This document shows positions 42,956 to 50,303 of a stretch of 64,000 nt of DNA, in pieces. The translations under genes and the position numbers were made by a program. How positions within the stretch are numbered: position 1 is the first letter of the stretch; each line of letters begins with the position of its first letter. The stretch is taken from NCBI GenBank assembly GCA_964657565.1, contig CAZZVQ010000001.1:1-64000 (forward strand), written 5' to 3'. A model generated the notes under the pieces. The model saw only the letters and a program-made list of their open reading frames with translations, was not told the origin of the DNA and searched no databases. Source of the DNA: JAVVHH01 sp964657565 (GTDB taxonomy: Bacteria; Pseudomonadota; Alphaproteobacteria; Acetobacterales; Acetobacteraceae).

Positions 42956-44218
42956 TCATAGCTCCGTGAACACGGGGAGGATCGCACCGTCGATCTCGCC
43001 CATGCGACGCTTGCCATCCGGCGTGTAGAAGAACAGGAGTGCGCCGAATTTGGAGTCGACGTCGGTCAGGAAGCTCGTCAAGCGCTCCACTTCCCACATC
43101 GCGTCGGTTGCCGAGATGTCGATGTCACGGGTCTCGCCGGGGTTGAGTGGGCTGGCATCCTTGAGGCCGAGCGGCGTACGCGCCACCAGTTCTTTTGGGT
43201 AGCTTGGATCGACGTTGGCGACTGCCGCCGGGAGCGCCGTGTTCAAGAAACGAATGTTGGCGGTGGCGAACTCGCCGAGTGTGAGCGGCACATTGCCGTT
43301 GTTGGTCATCCGCGCCGTGATCTTCATCGAGCGGCCAGGCACGTCGTAGGTCGCATGCAAGACTTTGATCGCAACATTCGCGCGATCGTCGAGCGGCAGC
43401 GGCTCCACGCGCTGCGTGCCAGACTGCAGCGGCACGTTGTAGGGGTATTCGGCGCTGGCCATCGCGTAGCCGCCGGCGGTCAAGAAGATCACCGCGACGC
43501 CGACGGCAAGCCCGACGCCGAGGTCGCGATTGGTGACCAGCAGATCCTCACGGCCCTTCGATAGCGCGATGGCGCGCGGGATCAGCAAGGGGCGGACCAA
43601 CCAGTAGAGCAGCCATGCTGCGGCAAGGCCGGTCCAGACGAGATACCAACCGACCGCGCGGCCCACCTTGTATGTCTCGAGGTCTTCGATCGGATTTCCT
43701 GTGAGCGTGGTGAACGAGTCGGTGAAGTCGGCTGCCGAACCACCGATCTCGAGCCACTCGCCGGGTCCGACCAAGGCGCCGGAGCCCTTGATCGAGACGA
43801 GCGGATGCACATGGAAGCGACCGGGGACGCGCGCCTTGAGCACCTGTTTGAACTCATAATCGCGGCCGATTTCGAGCTTCGAGAAAGACTGCCGCGCGGG
43901 GACGCCGTTCACGTAGCTTTCCAACCGGACCACCATCGGCCCCGGCGACCCGGTGGCAAGAAACACCACTTCTGGCGGCGAGACGGCATCCGGCCAGTCT
44001 TCCATCAGGTGGAACCTGCCAGTGACGGTGATGATGTCGTTCACTTTCACTTGGGTGTGGTCGAACTTGACGTCGTAGAACTGGACGGTCCGGGTGCGAA
44101 GATACGGCTCCTGCGCGCGCTCGCCGTGGGCGAACGCCGATTGCGGCCCGAGGACTGCGGCAACAAGGGCGGCTGCGGCCCAGGTCGCGCTGCGGATGCG
44201 GCTGAACAAGCGGTTCAT
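42956..44218 (-). CDS. pmoB: Copper membrane monooxygenase subunit B (PmoB/AmoB family)
   Basis: 420 residues. The signal peptide ends AFA-H31, leaving a histidine as mature N-terminus. H136 and H138 in GRFHVHPLV complete the three-histidine CuB site known from methanotroph PmoB. The N-terminal cupredoxin domain is followed by two helices (about 190-250) and a second cupredoxin domain (GRSMKITARMTNNGN, GETRDIDISATDAMWEVERL). GALVGPGEWLEI is a family motif. It starts three bases after pmoA, with GGAGG inside the pmoA end. Substrate type cannot be read from this subunit alone. Confidence 0.95.
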   Translation of the reverse strand: MNRLFSRIRSATWAAAALVAAVLGPQSAFAHGERAQEPYLRTRTVQFYDVKFDHTQVKVNDIITVTGRFHLMEDWPDAVSPPEVVFLATGSPGPMVVRLESYVNGVPARQSFSKLEIGRDYEFKQVLKARVPGRFHVHPLVSIKGSGALVGPGEWLEIGGSAADFTDSFTTLTGNPIEDLETYKVGRAVGWYLVWTGLAAAWLLYWLVRPLLIPRAIALSKGREDLLVTNRDLGVGLAVGVAVIFLTAGGYAMASAEYPYNVPLQSGTQRVEPLPLDDRANVAIKVLHATYDVPGRSMKITARMTNNGNVPLTLGEFATANIRFLNTALPAAVANVDPSYPKELVARTPLGLKDASPLNPGETRDIDISATDAMWEVERLTSFLTDVDSKFGALLFFYTPDGKRRMGEIDGAILPVFTEL

Positions 44219-44221
44219 GGC

Positions 44222-45088
44222 TCAGACCTCCTCGACCAGGGCGCCGCGGGGCGTGTTGCGGACGCCCATGAGGCCGCGGAAGTAAGTGCCCATCGGGATC
44301 CAGCGCGTGGACGATGCGAGCCGGCCGACCTGCCACCACAGGATATGCATGAAGATGCAGATGAAGCCGGCGAACACTGCCGAAACCCAGCTAACGGAGG
44401 CGCCGAAGGTCCGCAACGTGCCGCGTTCGATGATCCGGATGTATTCTGGCGTAGCCGAACGCGGGAAGACGTAACCGATCAGGTCGGCGACGGAGGCCAT
44501 GGAGCCCATGTTCGACACCGGCTGGTAGTATGGCGCGAAGATCGTGTAGTTCGCCGGCCAAAACATGAACGCGAAGGCGAAGCCGCCAAAGATCGCCGTG
44601 AACAGGAAATTGCGGGTGACGATCAGAGCCACGTCCATGCACAGCGCGCCGGTGATCATTTCGGACGGCAGGCTCATGGTGAACGGGTAGCCGGTCCAGA
44701 GATGCCATTGGACGTATCGTGTGATCGCGACGCCGAGCATGTAGCAGACCGCCGCCACCGTCGCTCCGATCGGCAGGCGGAAGTTCGTCCAGAACACTGC
44801 CTGGAGCGCCGCCGGGAACACGATCATCGACACGGGGGTGAGCAAAGGCCAATATTGCCGGTCTTTCCAATCGGCGAACATATCCCAGTCGCCGACGGTC
44901 AACATGACATGAAGATGGATCGCGCCCGTGAACAATAGCACGACGCAGGCCACGACCATCCAGTCGAACATGCGCGAATACTTGGCAGCCTGCGGGCTCA
45001 GCCCGCTGACACCGATAATTGTCTGTTTCGCCGGAGGCTCCGTTGCCGTGAACGCTCGCTGATTGGCGGCACCACTCGTTGCTGACAT
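44222..45088 (-). CDS. pmoA: Copper membrane monooxygenase subunit A (PmoA/AmoA family)
   Basis: 288 residues, about seven helices, RBS GGGAGG. GDWDMFADWKDRQYWPLLTP, FPAALQAVFWTNFRLPIGATV and TPEYIRIIERGTLRTFG are diagnostic. Compared with methanotrophs, the first motif has MF instead of FW, and RYVQWHLWTGYPFTMSLPSEMITGALCMD is strongly divergent from the RYFNFWGWTYFP region. This places it outside the ordinary pMMO and AMO groups, nearer in style to hydrocarbon-type CuMMOs; a tree is needed to confirm that. The N-terminus is longer than in methanotrophs. It forms the membrane core with PmoC. Confidence 0.95.
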   Translation of the reverse strand: MSATSGAANQRAFTATEPPAKQTIIGVSGLSPQAAKYSRMFDWMVVACVVLLFTGAIHLHVMLTVGDWDMFADWKDRQYWPLLTPVSMIVFPAALQAVFWTNFRLPIGATVAAVCYMLGVAITRYVQWHLWTGYPFTMSLPSEMITGALCMDVALIVTRNFLFTAIFGGFAFAFMFWPANYTIFAPYYQPVSNMGSMASVADLIGYVFPRSATPEYIRIIERGTLRTFGASVSWVSAVFAGFICIFMHILWWQVGRLASSTRWIPMGTYFRGLMGVRNTPRGALVEEV

Positions 45089-45147
45089 GACGATCCTCCC
45101 TGAGCCGCCACTGTCCTGGCGTTCCCTGATGATTGAAAAATTTAGGT

Positions 45148-45173
45148 CCAGGGCGCGGCATGGCGCGCCCTGG
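45148..45173 (-). terminator. Hairpin with T-run between pmoC and pmoA
   Basis: On the coding strand CCAGGGCGCG and CGCGCCCTGG form a perfect 10-base stem with a 6-base loop, followed by ACCTAAATTTTTC. This is a partial terminator or RNA-stabilising structure 17 bases after the pmoC stop. It would make pmoC mRNA more abundant or longer-lived than pmoAB mRNA. Similar intergenic hairpins are known in amo/pmo operons. Confidence 0.75.
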
Positions 45174-45189
45174 AATGGCTAAGGTGACC

Positions 45190-45978
45190 TCAAGCGGCCG
45201 GATTGTCCGCCATGACCGTCGGAAACAGTTGGCGCATCCGGGCGACGACCTGCAGCAGCACGCCTGCCAGGGCGAGCGCATTCCACCCGAGGAACACGAA
45301 GCCCCAATGCAACGGATGGGAGAAGATTTCCTCGGTCAACCAGTATGCATGACCCCACTCGTTGTAGCCGAGGTTGGGCAGGATCAGGAACGGACCGACG
45401 ACGGCGAACACCAAGGTCAAGGAAATGTTGCGTGCAAAGGCCGGAAGCCGGGTCATGGCGTAGCAGAAGGAGCCGACGCCGAAGAACAGGTAGATTGGGA
45501 TCGTCGCGTAGAACAGAACGATGTGCGAGGGGGTCAGTGGCGTGTCGCGCAGCACAGTCTGGTGCCAGTCACCATCGCCCTCGGCAAAGAAGCTGCCCGT
45601 CCAATAGAAGCAGAATGTATAGCATAGCAGCCACATAACGAACGTGAAATATCGCCGCAGCTCGACCTCCGGAGTAACCCGCTCGATCTGCTTGTCTCGA
45701 GTCCAAAACAGATAGGTGGCATTTACTGCAATCGCGCCATACAGGATGGGTGTCTGCACCTTGAATAAGGTGAGCCAGTATGTATCGAATTCGGGTGCCG
45801 TCGCGTCGAGGCCGGCGGACCAGCCCATGACTTGCTGATAGACCCGATAAGCGACATAGATCGCGGTAAGGGTGAACAAGGCGAACGCCATGAGGCGGAA
45901 GTCGACCCGGAAGCTGGCGCTCTTAGGCTCCGTATTCGCCGTCACGCCTCGCGAGATGGCAATGTTTCCTTCGGGCAT
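45190..45978 (-). CDS. pmoC: Copper membrane monooxygenase subunit C (PmoC/AmoC family)
   Basis: 262 residues from MPEGNIAIS, chosen because GGAGGAAAG lies seven bases upstream. Both metal sites known from structural work on PmoC are intact: D135-x3-H139-x12-H152 in DGDWHQTVLRDTPLTPSH, and N206-x3-H210 with H224 in NEWGHAYWLTEEIFSHPLH. About six to seven membrane helices. Retention of all six ligands argues for a catalytically competent enzyme. It is the first gene of the monooxygenase operon, 106 bases after the GST-like gene, with leader hairpins and a palindrome in between. Confidence 0.95.
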   Translation of the reverse strand: MPEGNIAISRGVTANTEPKSASFRVDFRLMAFALFTLTAIYVAYRVYQQVMGWSAGLDATAPEFDTYWLTLFKVQTPILYGAIAVNATYLFWTRDKQIERVTPEVELRRYFTFVMWLLCYTFCFYWTGSFFAEGDGDWHQTVLRDTPLTPSHIVLFYATIPIYLFFGVGSFCYAMTRLPAFARNISLTLVFAVVGPFLILPNLGYNEWGHAYWLTEEIFSHPLHWGFVFLGWNALALAGVLLQVVARMRQLFPTVMADNPAA

Positions 45979-46000
45979 CTTCTTTCCTCCATCTTGCTCC

Positions 46001-46062
46001 GGCCGTTTCGGCCTCGGTCTTCGATGAAAGATGAACAACCATCAACGTCCGCAATAGGCGGA
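46001..46062. promoter_or_regulatory. pmoC leader region with two small hairpins
   Basis: GGCCG-TTT-CGGCC (46001-46013) and TCCGC-AATAG-GCGGA (46048-46062) are perfect inverted repeats in the 106-base space before pmoC. The first lies about 23 bases before the start codon and could affect ribosome access or mRNA stability. No clear -35/-10 pair stands out. Confidence 0.4.
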
Positions 46063-46084
46063 TAATTCGGAACTCAGCGTCCGG

Positions 46085-46801
46085 CTACGCAAAACTTGCG
46101 GTCATCCGCTCAAGTCTTTCGCAGTAGCTGACCAGCGTTGGGCGGGACAGCACAGCTTCGCGCCCTGCCCAATGGAATGGCGGTCGGATGATGTGAGCCA
46201 GAATCGCATAAATAACAGCATCCACCCCGTGTGGGGCGGCGCCGAAAAAGAAAGGCTCATCGCCGAGCCGGGCTTGGATCGCGTCCACGTCTGCCAGGAA
46301 GGCGGCCAGCACGCCGTCGGGAGTACGCCGTCCCATGCCGTGGCCTTCGAACTCGCCGAGGATCACCAAGCGGAATTGATCGGCCGCGGCTTCACCGCCG
46401 GGGAAGCCGCGCGCCACTAACTTACGGTATTCCTGCCAGTTCGCCTCTATGCGCCAGCGCGCGAACACGACCGCGCTCCAATAGAGATGTTCGTCGCACA
46501 ACCGGACCCAGGCGATCGTCTCGGCTCTGGCAGCCGGCGTGAGCGGGCGGTCGAGCGGGTCGCCAGCCTCATGCTGCAGTGCAGCAATGATCTCGCTCGA
46601 GTCCGGGACCAAAACTCCGTCCGACATGATTGCAAAGGGCAGTTTGCCGCGCGGCGCATCGATGTTCAAACGTGAAAGATCTTGATTGACGAGGCGGAAG
46701 GGAATGTCTCCGCGCAGGGTAAGGTATGTCACCAGTTTCGTCACGAACGGGCTGATACACGGAAGGCCCCAACTTGGGCCAAATCGGTGAATTGTAAGCA
46801 C
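46085..46801 (-). CDS. Glutathione S-transferase-like protein
   Basis: About 238 residues from GTG (VLTIHRFGPSWGLPCISPF); a frame extending 40 residues upstream is open but not family-like. The thioredoxin half has SPFVTKLVTYLTLRGDIPFRLVNQDL, GKLPFAIMSDGVLVPDSSEIIAAL with the cis-Pro and the Ser-rich turn. The helical half ends with FFGAAPHGVDAVIYAILAHI, as in metaxin-like bacterial GSTs. It may conjugate reactive oxidation products such as epoxides or protect copper thiol pools. It is the gene directly before pmoC on the same strand, so co-transcription is possible. Confidence 0.8.
   Translation of the reverse strand: MLTIHRFGPSWGLPCISPFVTKLVTYLTLRGDIPFRLVNQDLSRLNIDAPRGKLPFAIMSDGVLVPDSSEIIAALQHEAGDPLDRPLTPAARAETIAWVRLCDEHLYWSAVVFARWRIEANWQEYRKLVARGFPGGEAAADQFRLVILGEFEGHGMGRRTPDGVLAAFLADVDAIQARLGDEPFFFGAAPHGVDAVIYAILAHIIRPPFHWAGREAVLSRPTLVSYCERLERMTASFA
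46088..46100. promoter_or_regulatory. Palindrome upstream of pmoC, matching the prpC-prpR site
   Basis: CGCAA-AAC-TTGCG is a perfect 5-base inverted repeat with a 3-base spacer. It lies within the last codons of the GST-like gene, 110 bases before the pmoC ATG. Arms and spacing match TCGCAA-AGA-TTGCGA in the prpC-prpR promoter, apart from the outermost pair. A shared short-chain acyl-CoA regulator is inferred. Confidence 0.5.
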
Positions 46802-46869
46802 GCCGCCTCCGACCCGGGCGTCGGAATGCGCGCCCGTTCGTCGATAGGCTATCTTGCTCGCCTCGCTTT

Positions 46870-46882
46870 GGCGAATTTCGCC
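46870..46882. promoter_or_regulatory. Candidate LysR operator
   Basis: GGCGAA-T-TTCGCC is a perfect 6-base palindrome in the 146-base space between the GST-like gene and the divergent LysR gene, 65 bases before the LysR start. The position suits LysR autoregulation and control of the GST-pmo direction, although the classical T-N11-A is not a clear match. Confidence 0.45.
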
Positions 46883-46947
46883 CGTGCTGTCGGTGTCAAC
46901 CCATGTGTATGCTGGCGACACGGAGACAAAGTTCGATCGGAACGGAC

Positions 46948-47874
46948 GTGTTGATACGCAACCTTTATAGAATGGCGGTATTTGCCAAGGTGGCCGAGGT
47001 GGGATCCTTCTCGAAGGCTGCCCTGGCCCTTGGGCTCGGCAAATCAGTCGTCAGCCAGCATGTCGCCACGCTCGAGCAATCCCTCGGGGTCGCTTTAATC
47101 AACCGGACGCCGCGGTCCTTCTCGCTCACCGAAGACGGACACCGCTTCTTCGAATCATGTGTGCAGATGCTTGCGCAAGCCGACGCGGGGATGCAGTCGC
47201 TCGCGGACAAGCGGACCGAAGCGTGCGGCATGATCCGCCTGTCGACGGCGTATGATCTCGGTATGGAGTTCCTGATCCCGCACCTCGCGGCGTTTTCGGA
47301 ACGACATCCGAAGATCGCGTTCGACCTCGTGCTCGATGACAACATCATCAACATGGTCGAGAAGGGCATCGACTTGTCGATCCGCGTCGGGTGGCTCCGC
47401 GAGACCCGGCTTTACGCAGTCAAGCTCGGCAGTTTCAGCATGGTCTGCTGCGCGAGCCCGAGCTTTATCGAGCGCTACGGCGAGCCGCGCTCGATCGACG
47501 ATATCGAGCGTGCGCGCTGGGTCAGCATCACGGCGCTCCCTTACCCGGACCGGCTTTCCGTGCAGCATCGGACTGGCAAACGAGTGACGGTGCCGGTCTT
47601 ACCAGTCTTTCGGACAAACACCGGGCTTGCAGCTCGGGAGTTGGTCTCATCGGGCGACATGATGGCCCTACTGCCCAACTACGCCGTGCGCGACGAGTTC
47701 CGGACCGGGCGCCTCGTTCATGTGCTGAACGATTGGTCGGTTCCTGACGGCACGATCTCGGCGGTCTTCCAGCATAAGAGCAACATGGCGCCGCGCCTTC
47801 GCCTGCTACTCGATTTCCTGCGCGAGCGGTTCCGCAGCTACGGCGAGCCGATCGAGCGCGAGGCCGCAGAGTGA
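46948..47874 (+). CDS. LysR-family transcriptional regulator
   Basis: 308 residues from GTG; TTG one codon later or ATG at 46972 are alternatives. The winged helix MAVFAKVAEVGSFSKAALALGLGKSVVSQHVATLEQSLGVALINRTPRSFSLTEDG fits the CrgA/DsdC-like branch. The effector domain contains DLVLDDNIINMVEKGIDLSIRVGWLRE, typical of that branch. It is divergent from the GST-pmo operon and upstream of the OmpW gene, so it could govern either; its ligand may be an alkane, alcohol or aldehyde. Its start codon region leaves a short leader only. Confidence 0.9.
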   Translation: MLIRNLYRMAVFAKVAEVGSFSKAALALGLGKSVVSQHVATLEQSLGVALINRTPRSFSLTEDGHRFFESCVQMLAQADAGMQSLADKRTEACGMIRLSTAYDLGMEFLIPHLAAFSERHPKIAFDLVLDDNIINMVEKGIDLSIRVGWLRETRLYAVKLGSFSMVCCASPSFIERYGEPRSIDDIERARWVSITALPYPDRLSVQHRTGKRVTVPVLPVFRTNTGLAARELVSSGDMMALLPNYAVRDEFRTGRLVHVLNDWSVPDGTISAVFQHKSNMAPRLRLLLDFLRERFRSYGEPIEREAAE

Positions 47875-47975
47875 CGGCTCCGACACCGTTGCAAGCTGGT
47901 CGTTAATGCCGATCTGACGACCGCACCACGCCCCAAGTGACTGTAACAGTCCGATCCGGCCGGACTCTGTATTCA

Positions 47976-48000
47976 GACACTGCAATCTATGAGCAGTGTC
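47976..48000. promoter_or_regulatory. Inverted repeat upstream of the OmpW gene
   Basis: GACACTGC and GCAGTGTC are perfect 8-base arms around a 9-base A/T-rich spacer, 66 bases before the ompW-like ATG. The geometry (arms one helical turn and a half apart) suits a dimeric activator or repressor. Another weaker repeat AGTCCG/CGGACT lies just upstream and may terminate the LysR transcript. Confidence 0.6.
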
Positions 48001-48066
48001 AAACAACTAATACCTGGAACCTCTGAGCAAGCGGGACGGATTAACGTCACCGGAGGGGGAACAGCA

Positions 48067-48744
48067 ATGCGATTGCACGTGCGGCCATATCTATATCTCG
48101 GTTGCCTCATCGGCGGGCTCGGCTCCGGCACCGCGCTGGCAGCCGATGGCGATGCGCCGAACCGCTGGGCGGTGAACATCGATCTGACCGGCGTATTCTT
48201 CCCCGATCTCTCGGCCAAGGTCGATCTCGCGGGATCACGCGTACCGAACGCATCGGTTCGAACCGGAAAGGAACTCACGGCCACGTTCGATCTGGCCTAT
48301 TTCGTTACGCCTCAATGGGCCATCGATGCCTATGTCGGCGTACCGCCACGAGCCAACATCAACGGCACCGGACCGCTCGCACCGCTCGGTCGACTAGCCG
48401 GCACATTCTATGGTCCGGCCGTGCTGGCGTTGCAGTATCACGCGCCAGGTTTGGGCAAATTCGATCCCTACGTCGGCATCGGCCTGAACTACACGATGTT
48501 CTTGGCGCACACCGATGCAGCCTTGCGGAACGTCAAGATCGAGAATGCGTTCGGCACCGCCTTCGAAGCCGGCATGCACTATGAGATAGCCCCGAATTGG
48601 ACGCTCAACTTCGACGCCAAATACATTCTACTGAGCAATCGGATTTCGGCTCAATTCCCGACACCGGCCGGTCCTCTTCCAGCGGTCGCGAAGGTGCAAA
48701 TCAACCCGCTGATACTCGGCGTCGGCGTCGGCTACAAATTTTAG
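48067..48744 (+). CDS. OmpW/AlkL-family outer membrane protein
   Basis: 225 residues with RBS ACCGGAGGGGG. Signal peptide ends TALA-A, and the mature chain RWAVNIDLTGVFFPDLSAKVDL continues as amphipathic strands, with the OmpW signature GKFDPYVGIGLNYTMFL, NWTLNFDAKYILL and a terminal aromatic GVGYKF for BAM insertion. OmpW-type 8-stranded barrels admit small hydrophobic molecules laterally; AlkL, a member, brings alkanes into the cell. Location next to the CuMMO island supports hydrocarbon entry. Some OmpW proteins respond to stress rather than transport. Confidence 0.88.
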   Translation: MRLHVRPYLYLGCLIGGLGSGTALAADGDAPNRWAVNIDLTGVFFPDLSAKVDLAGSRVPNASVRTGKELTATFDLAYFVTPQWAIDAYVGVPPRANINGTGPLAPLGRLAGTFYGPAVLALQYHAPGLGKFDPYVGIGLNYTMFLAHTDAALRNVKIENAFGTAFEAGMHYEIAPNWTLNFDAKYILLSNRISAQFPTPAGPLPAVAKVQINPLILGVGVGYKF

Positions 48745-48826
48745 CGGCTCGCTCCTCACGGTAGGCGAGCAGTATGGTGCTGAGAGACTGCGGCACGATC
48801 ATCGCGTGACGGTTCGGCCCATGTGA

Positions 48827-49138
48827 TGCCGCCCAGTTCCGCACGATCCGCACACGGGTGCCGTTCTTGGCGGCCTGACCGGGCGCACCTCGCTCGGCCT
48901 AGCCTTCTTTGATCTTCTTCATCTGCCCACCTCGCTTCGCGGACGAGGCTACGGGACCCGCATACTACACGAAGCCGAAGCTGAGGCACGTCGCCGGGGC
49001 TGCCGAGCTGCCTTTCTCTTCACCATCACCTTCCAAGCGCCTGGGTTCTACGCCCGTCATGGCTGGGAGGAGTTTGGCCGCATCGAGTGCGACCCGCCAG
49101 GAACCGCCCGCGTCTTCTTCCGAAAGAACCTCGCCTAA
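48827..49138 (+). pseudogene. GNAT acetyltransferase, 5'-truncated
   Basis: Open only after an in-frame stop at 48824. It reads HTGAVLGGLTGRTSLG, then the acetyl-CoA loop LRGRGYGTRILHEAEAEARRRGC, then FTITFQAPGFYARHGWEEFGRI to VFFRKNLA. These are strands 4 to 7 of a GNAT fold, about two thirds of the usual length. The N-terminal strands and a start codon are missing, so it is probably inactive. It marks the boundary between the CuMMO island and the sulfur/peptide region. Confidence 0.75.
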
Positions 49139-49194
49139 TTGAAATGTCGCGAGTTGTTTGCTTCGAGCAGAAGCTGCATCATGGCCGGACGATC

Positions 49195-50253
49195 ATGCCG
49201 CCGACCTTCCCCATCTTCGACGGCCACAACGACACGCTACTCAGGCTTCTCTCGTGCGCGGACCCTGTGGCCAGCTTCCAGGATTGTGCCGGGCAAGGAC
49301 ATCTGGACCTTTCTCTCGCCCGGAAGGGCGGGCTGGTGGGAGGTCTCTTCGCCTGCTTCGTGCGGCCCGATGGCCCGCGCGACGCCGGCTTCTCTCTCAC
49401 CCCGGACGGCTACACCGTCGAGATGCCCGATCCGCCGGCGCTTTCCGACGCCCGGCGCATGACGGACTCCATGATCGCCTGTGCGCACCGCCTGGAGGCA
49501 GAGTTGCCGGCCCAGGTCGCCGTATGCCGCGACCTAGCTGAGGTCCATCGCTCCATGGCGCGCGACACCCTCGCCATGGTGCTGCACCTGGAAGGCGCCG
49601 AGGCGATCGACCAGAACCTGGATGGGCTGGAAGCATACTACCGGGCGGGCGTACGCTCGATCGGTCCGGTGTGGAGCCGCCCCAACCGCTTCGGCGTCGG
49701 CGTCCCGTTCCGCTACCCCGGAACACCCGACCTTGGGCCGGGGCTAACCGCAGCCGGCCTCACCCTGGTGCGCGCCTGCGACGAGCTCGGCATCATGCTG
49801 GACCTGTCCCACCTGAACGCGGCGGGGTTCTGGGACGTGGCGCGCATTAGTCGCAGGCCGTTGGTAGCCACCCACTCCAACGCGCACGCGATCTGCCCCG
49901 TCCCACGCAATCTCCTGGACGACCAACTGCGGGCGATGCGGGACAGCGGCGGCCTTGTGGGCGTCAGTCTGTCGGTGCCCGAGCTACGGCCGGACGGGCA
50001 CAACAGGGCCGACACGCCATTAGCCGTCGTGCTGCGCCACATCGAGTATCTGCTGGAGTTCTTGGGTCCGGACGGGGTCGCGATCGGGTCGGACCTGGAC
50101 GGCGCCCTGCTACCCGCGGAGATCGGCGATGCGGGTGGCCTTACCAACTTGGTGACCGCGATGGTGGACAAGGGTTACGGTCCGGATCTCTTGCGGAAGC
50201 TTTGTCACGACAATTGGCTTGACGTGCTCGGGCGTAGCTGGCGCTTGCCGTGA
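49195..50253 (+). CDS. Membrane dipeptidase (peptidase M19, renal dipeptidase family)
   Basis: 352 residues from MPPTFPIFDGHNDTLLRLL. The zinc ligands are in DGHNDTL (His, Asp), HLEGAEAI (bridging Glu), LDLSHLN and ATHSNAH (His pair). The family hydrolyses dipeptides, including D-residue or beta-lactam-like dehydropeptides, and some members act on Cys-Gly or S-conjugates. There is no signal peptide here. An upstream ATG at 49144 is possible. Nearby peptide transporter and sulfur genes suggest use of peptides as nutrient. Confidence 0.88.
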   Translation: MPPTFPIFDGHNDTLLRLLSCADPVASFQDCAGQGHLDLSLARKGGLVGGLFACFVRPDGPRDAGFSLTPDGYTVEMPDPPALSDARRMTDSMIACAHRLEAELPAQVAVCRDLAEVHRSMARDTLAMVLHLEGAEAIDQNLDGLEAYYRAGVRSIGPVWSRPNRFGVGVPFRYPGTPDLGPGLTAAGLTLVRACDELGIMLDLSHLNAAGFWDVARISRRPLVATHSNAHAICPVPRNLLDDQLRAMRDSGGLVGVSLSVPELRPDGHNRADTPLAVVLRHIEYLLEFLGPDGVAIGSDLDGALLPAEIGDAGGLTNLVTAMVDKGYGPDLLRKLCHDNWLDVLGRSWRLP

Positions 50254-50303
50254 GCCAAGGTCTTAAAACCATCGCAGTCAGCGATAGCGGATTTGGGGCG
50301 GGC

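Noticed and set aside
42956..45978. Reading the operon as a methanotroph pMMO or an ammonia monooxygenase
   Set aside because: No methanol dehydrogenase, C1, hao or cytochrome c554 genes nearby; PmoA motifs diverge from both groups; neighbours handle fatty acids and propionyl-CoA. I kept pmo symbols only as family names.
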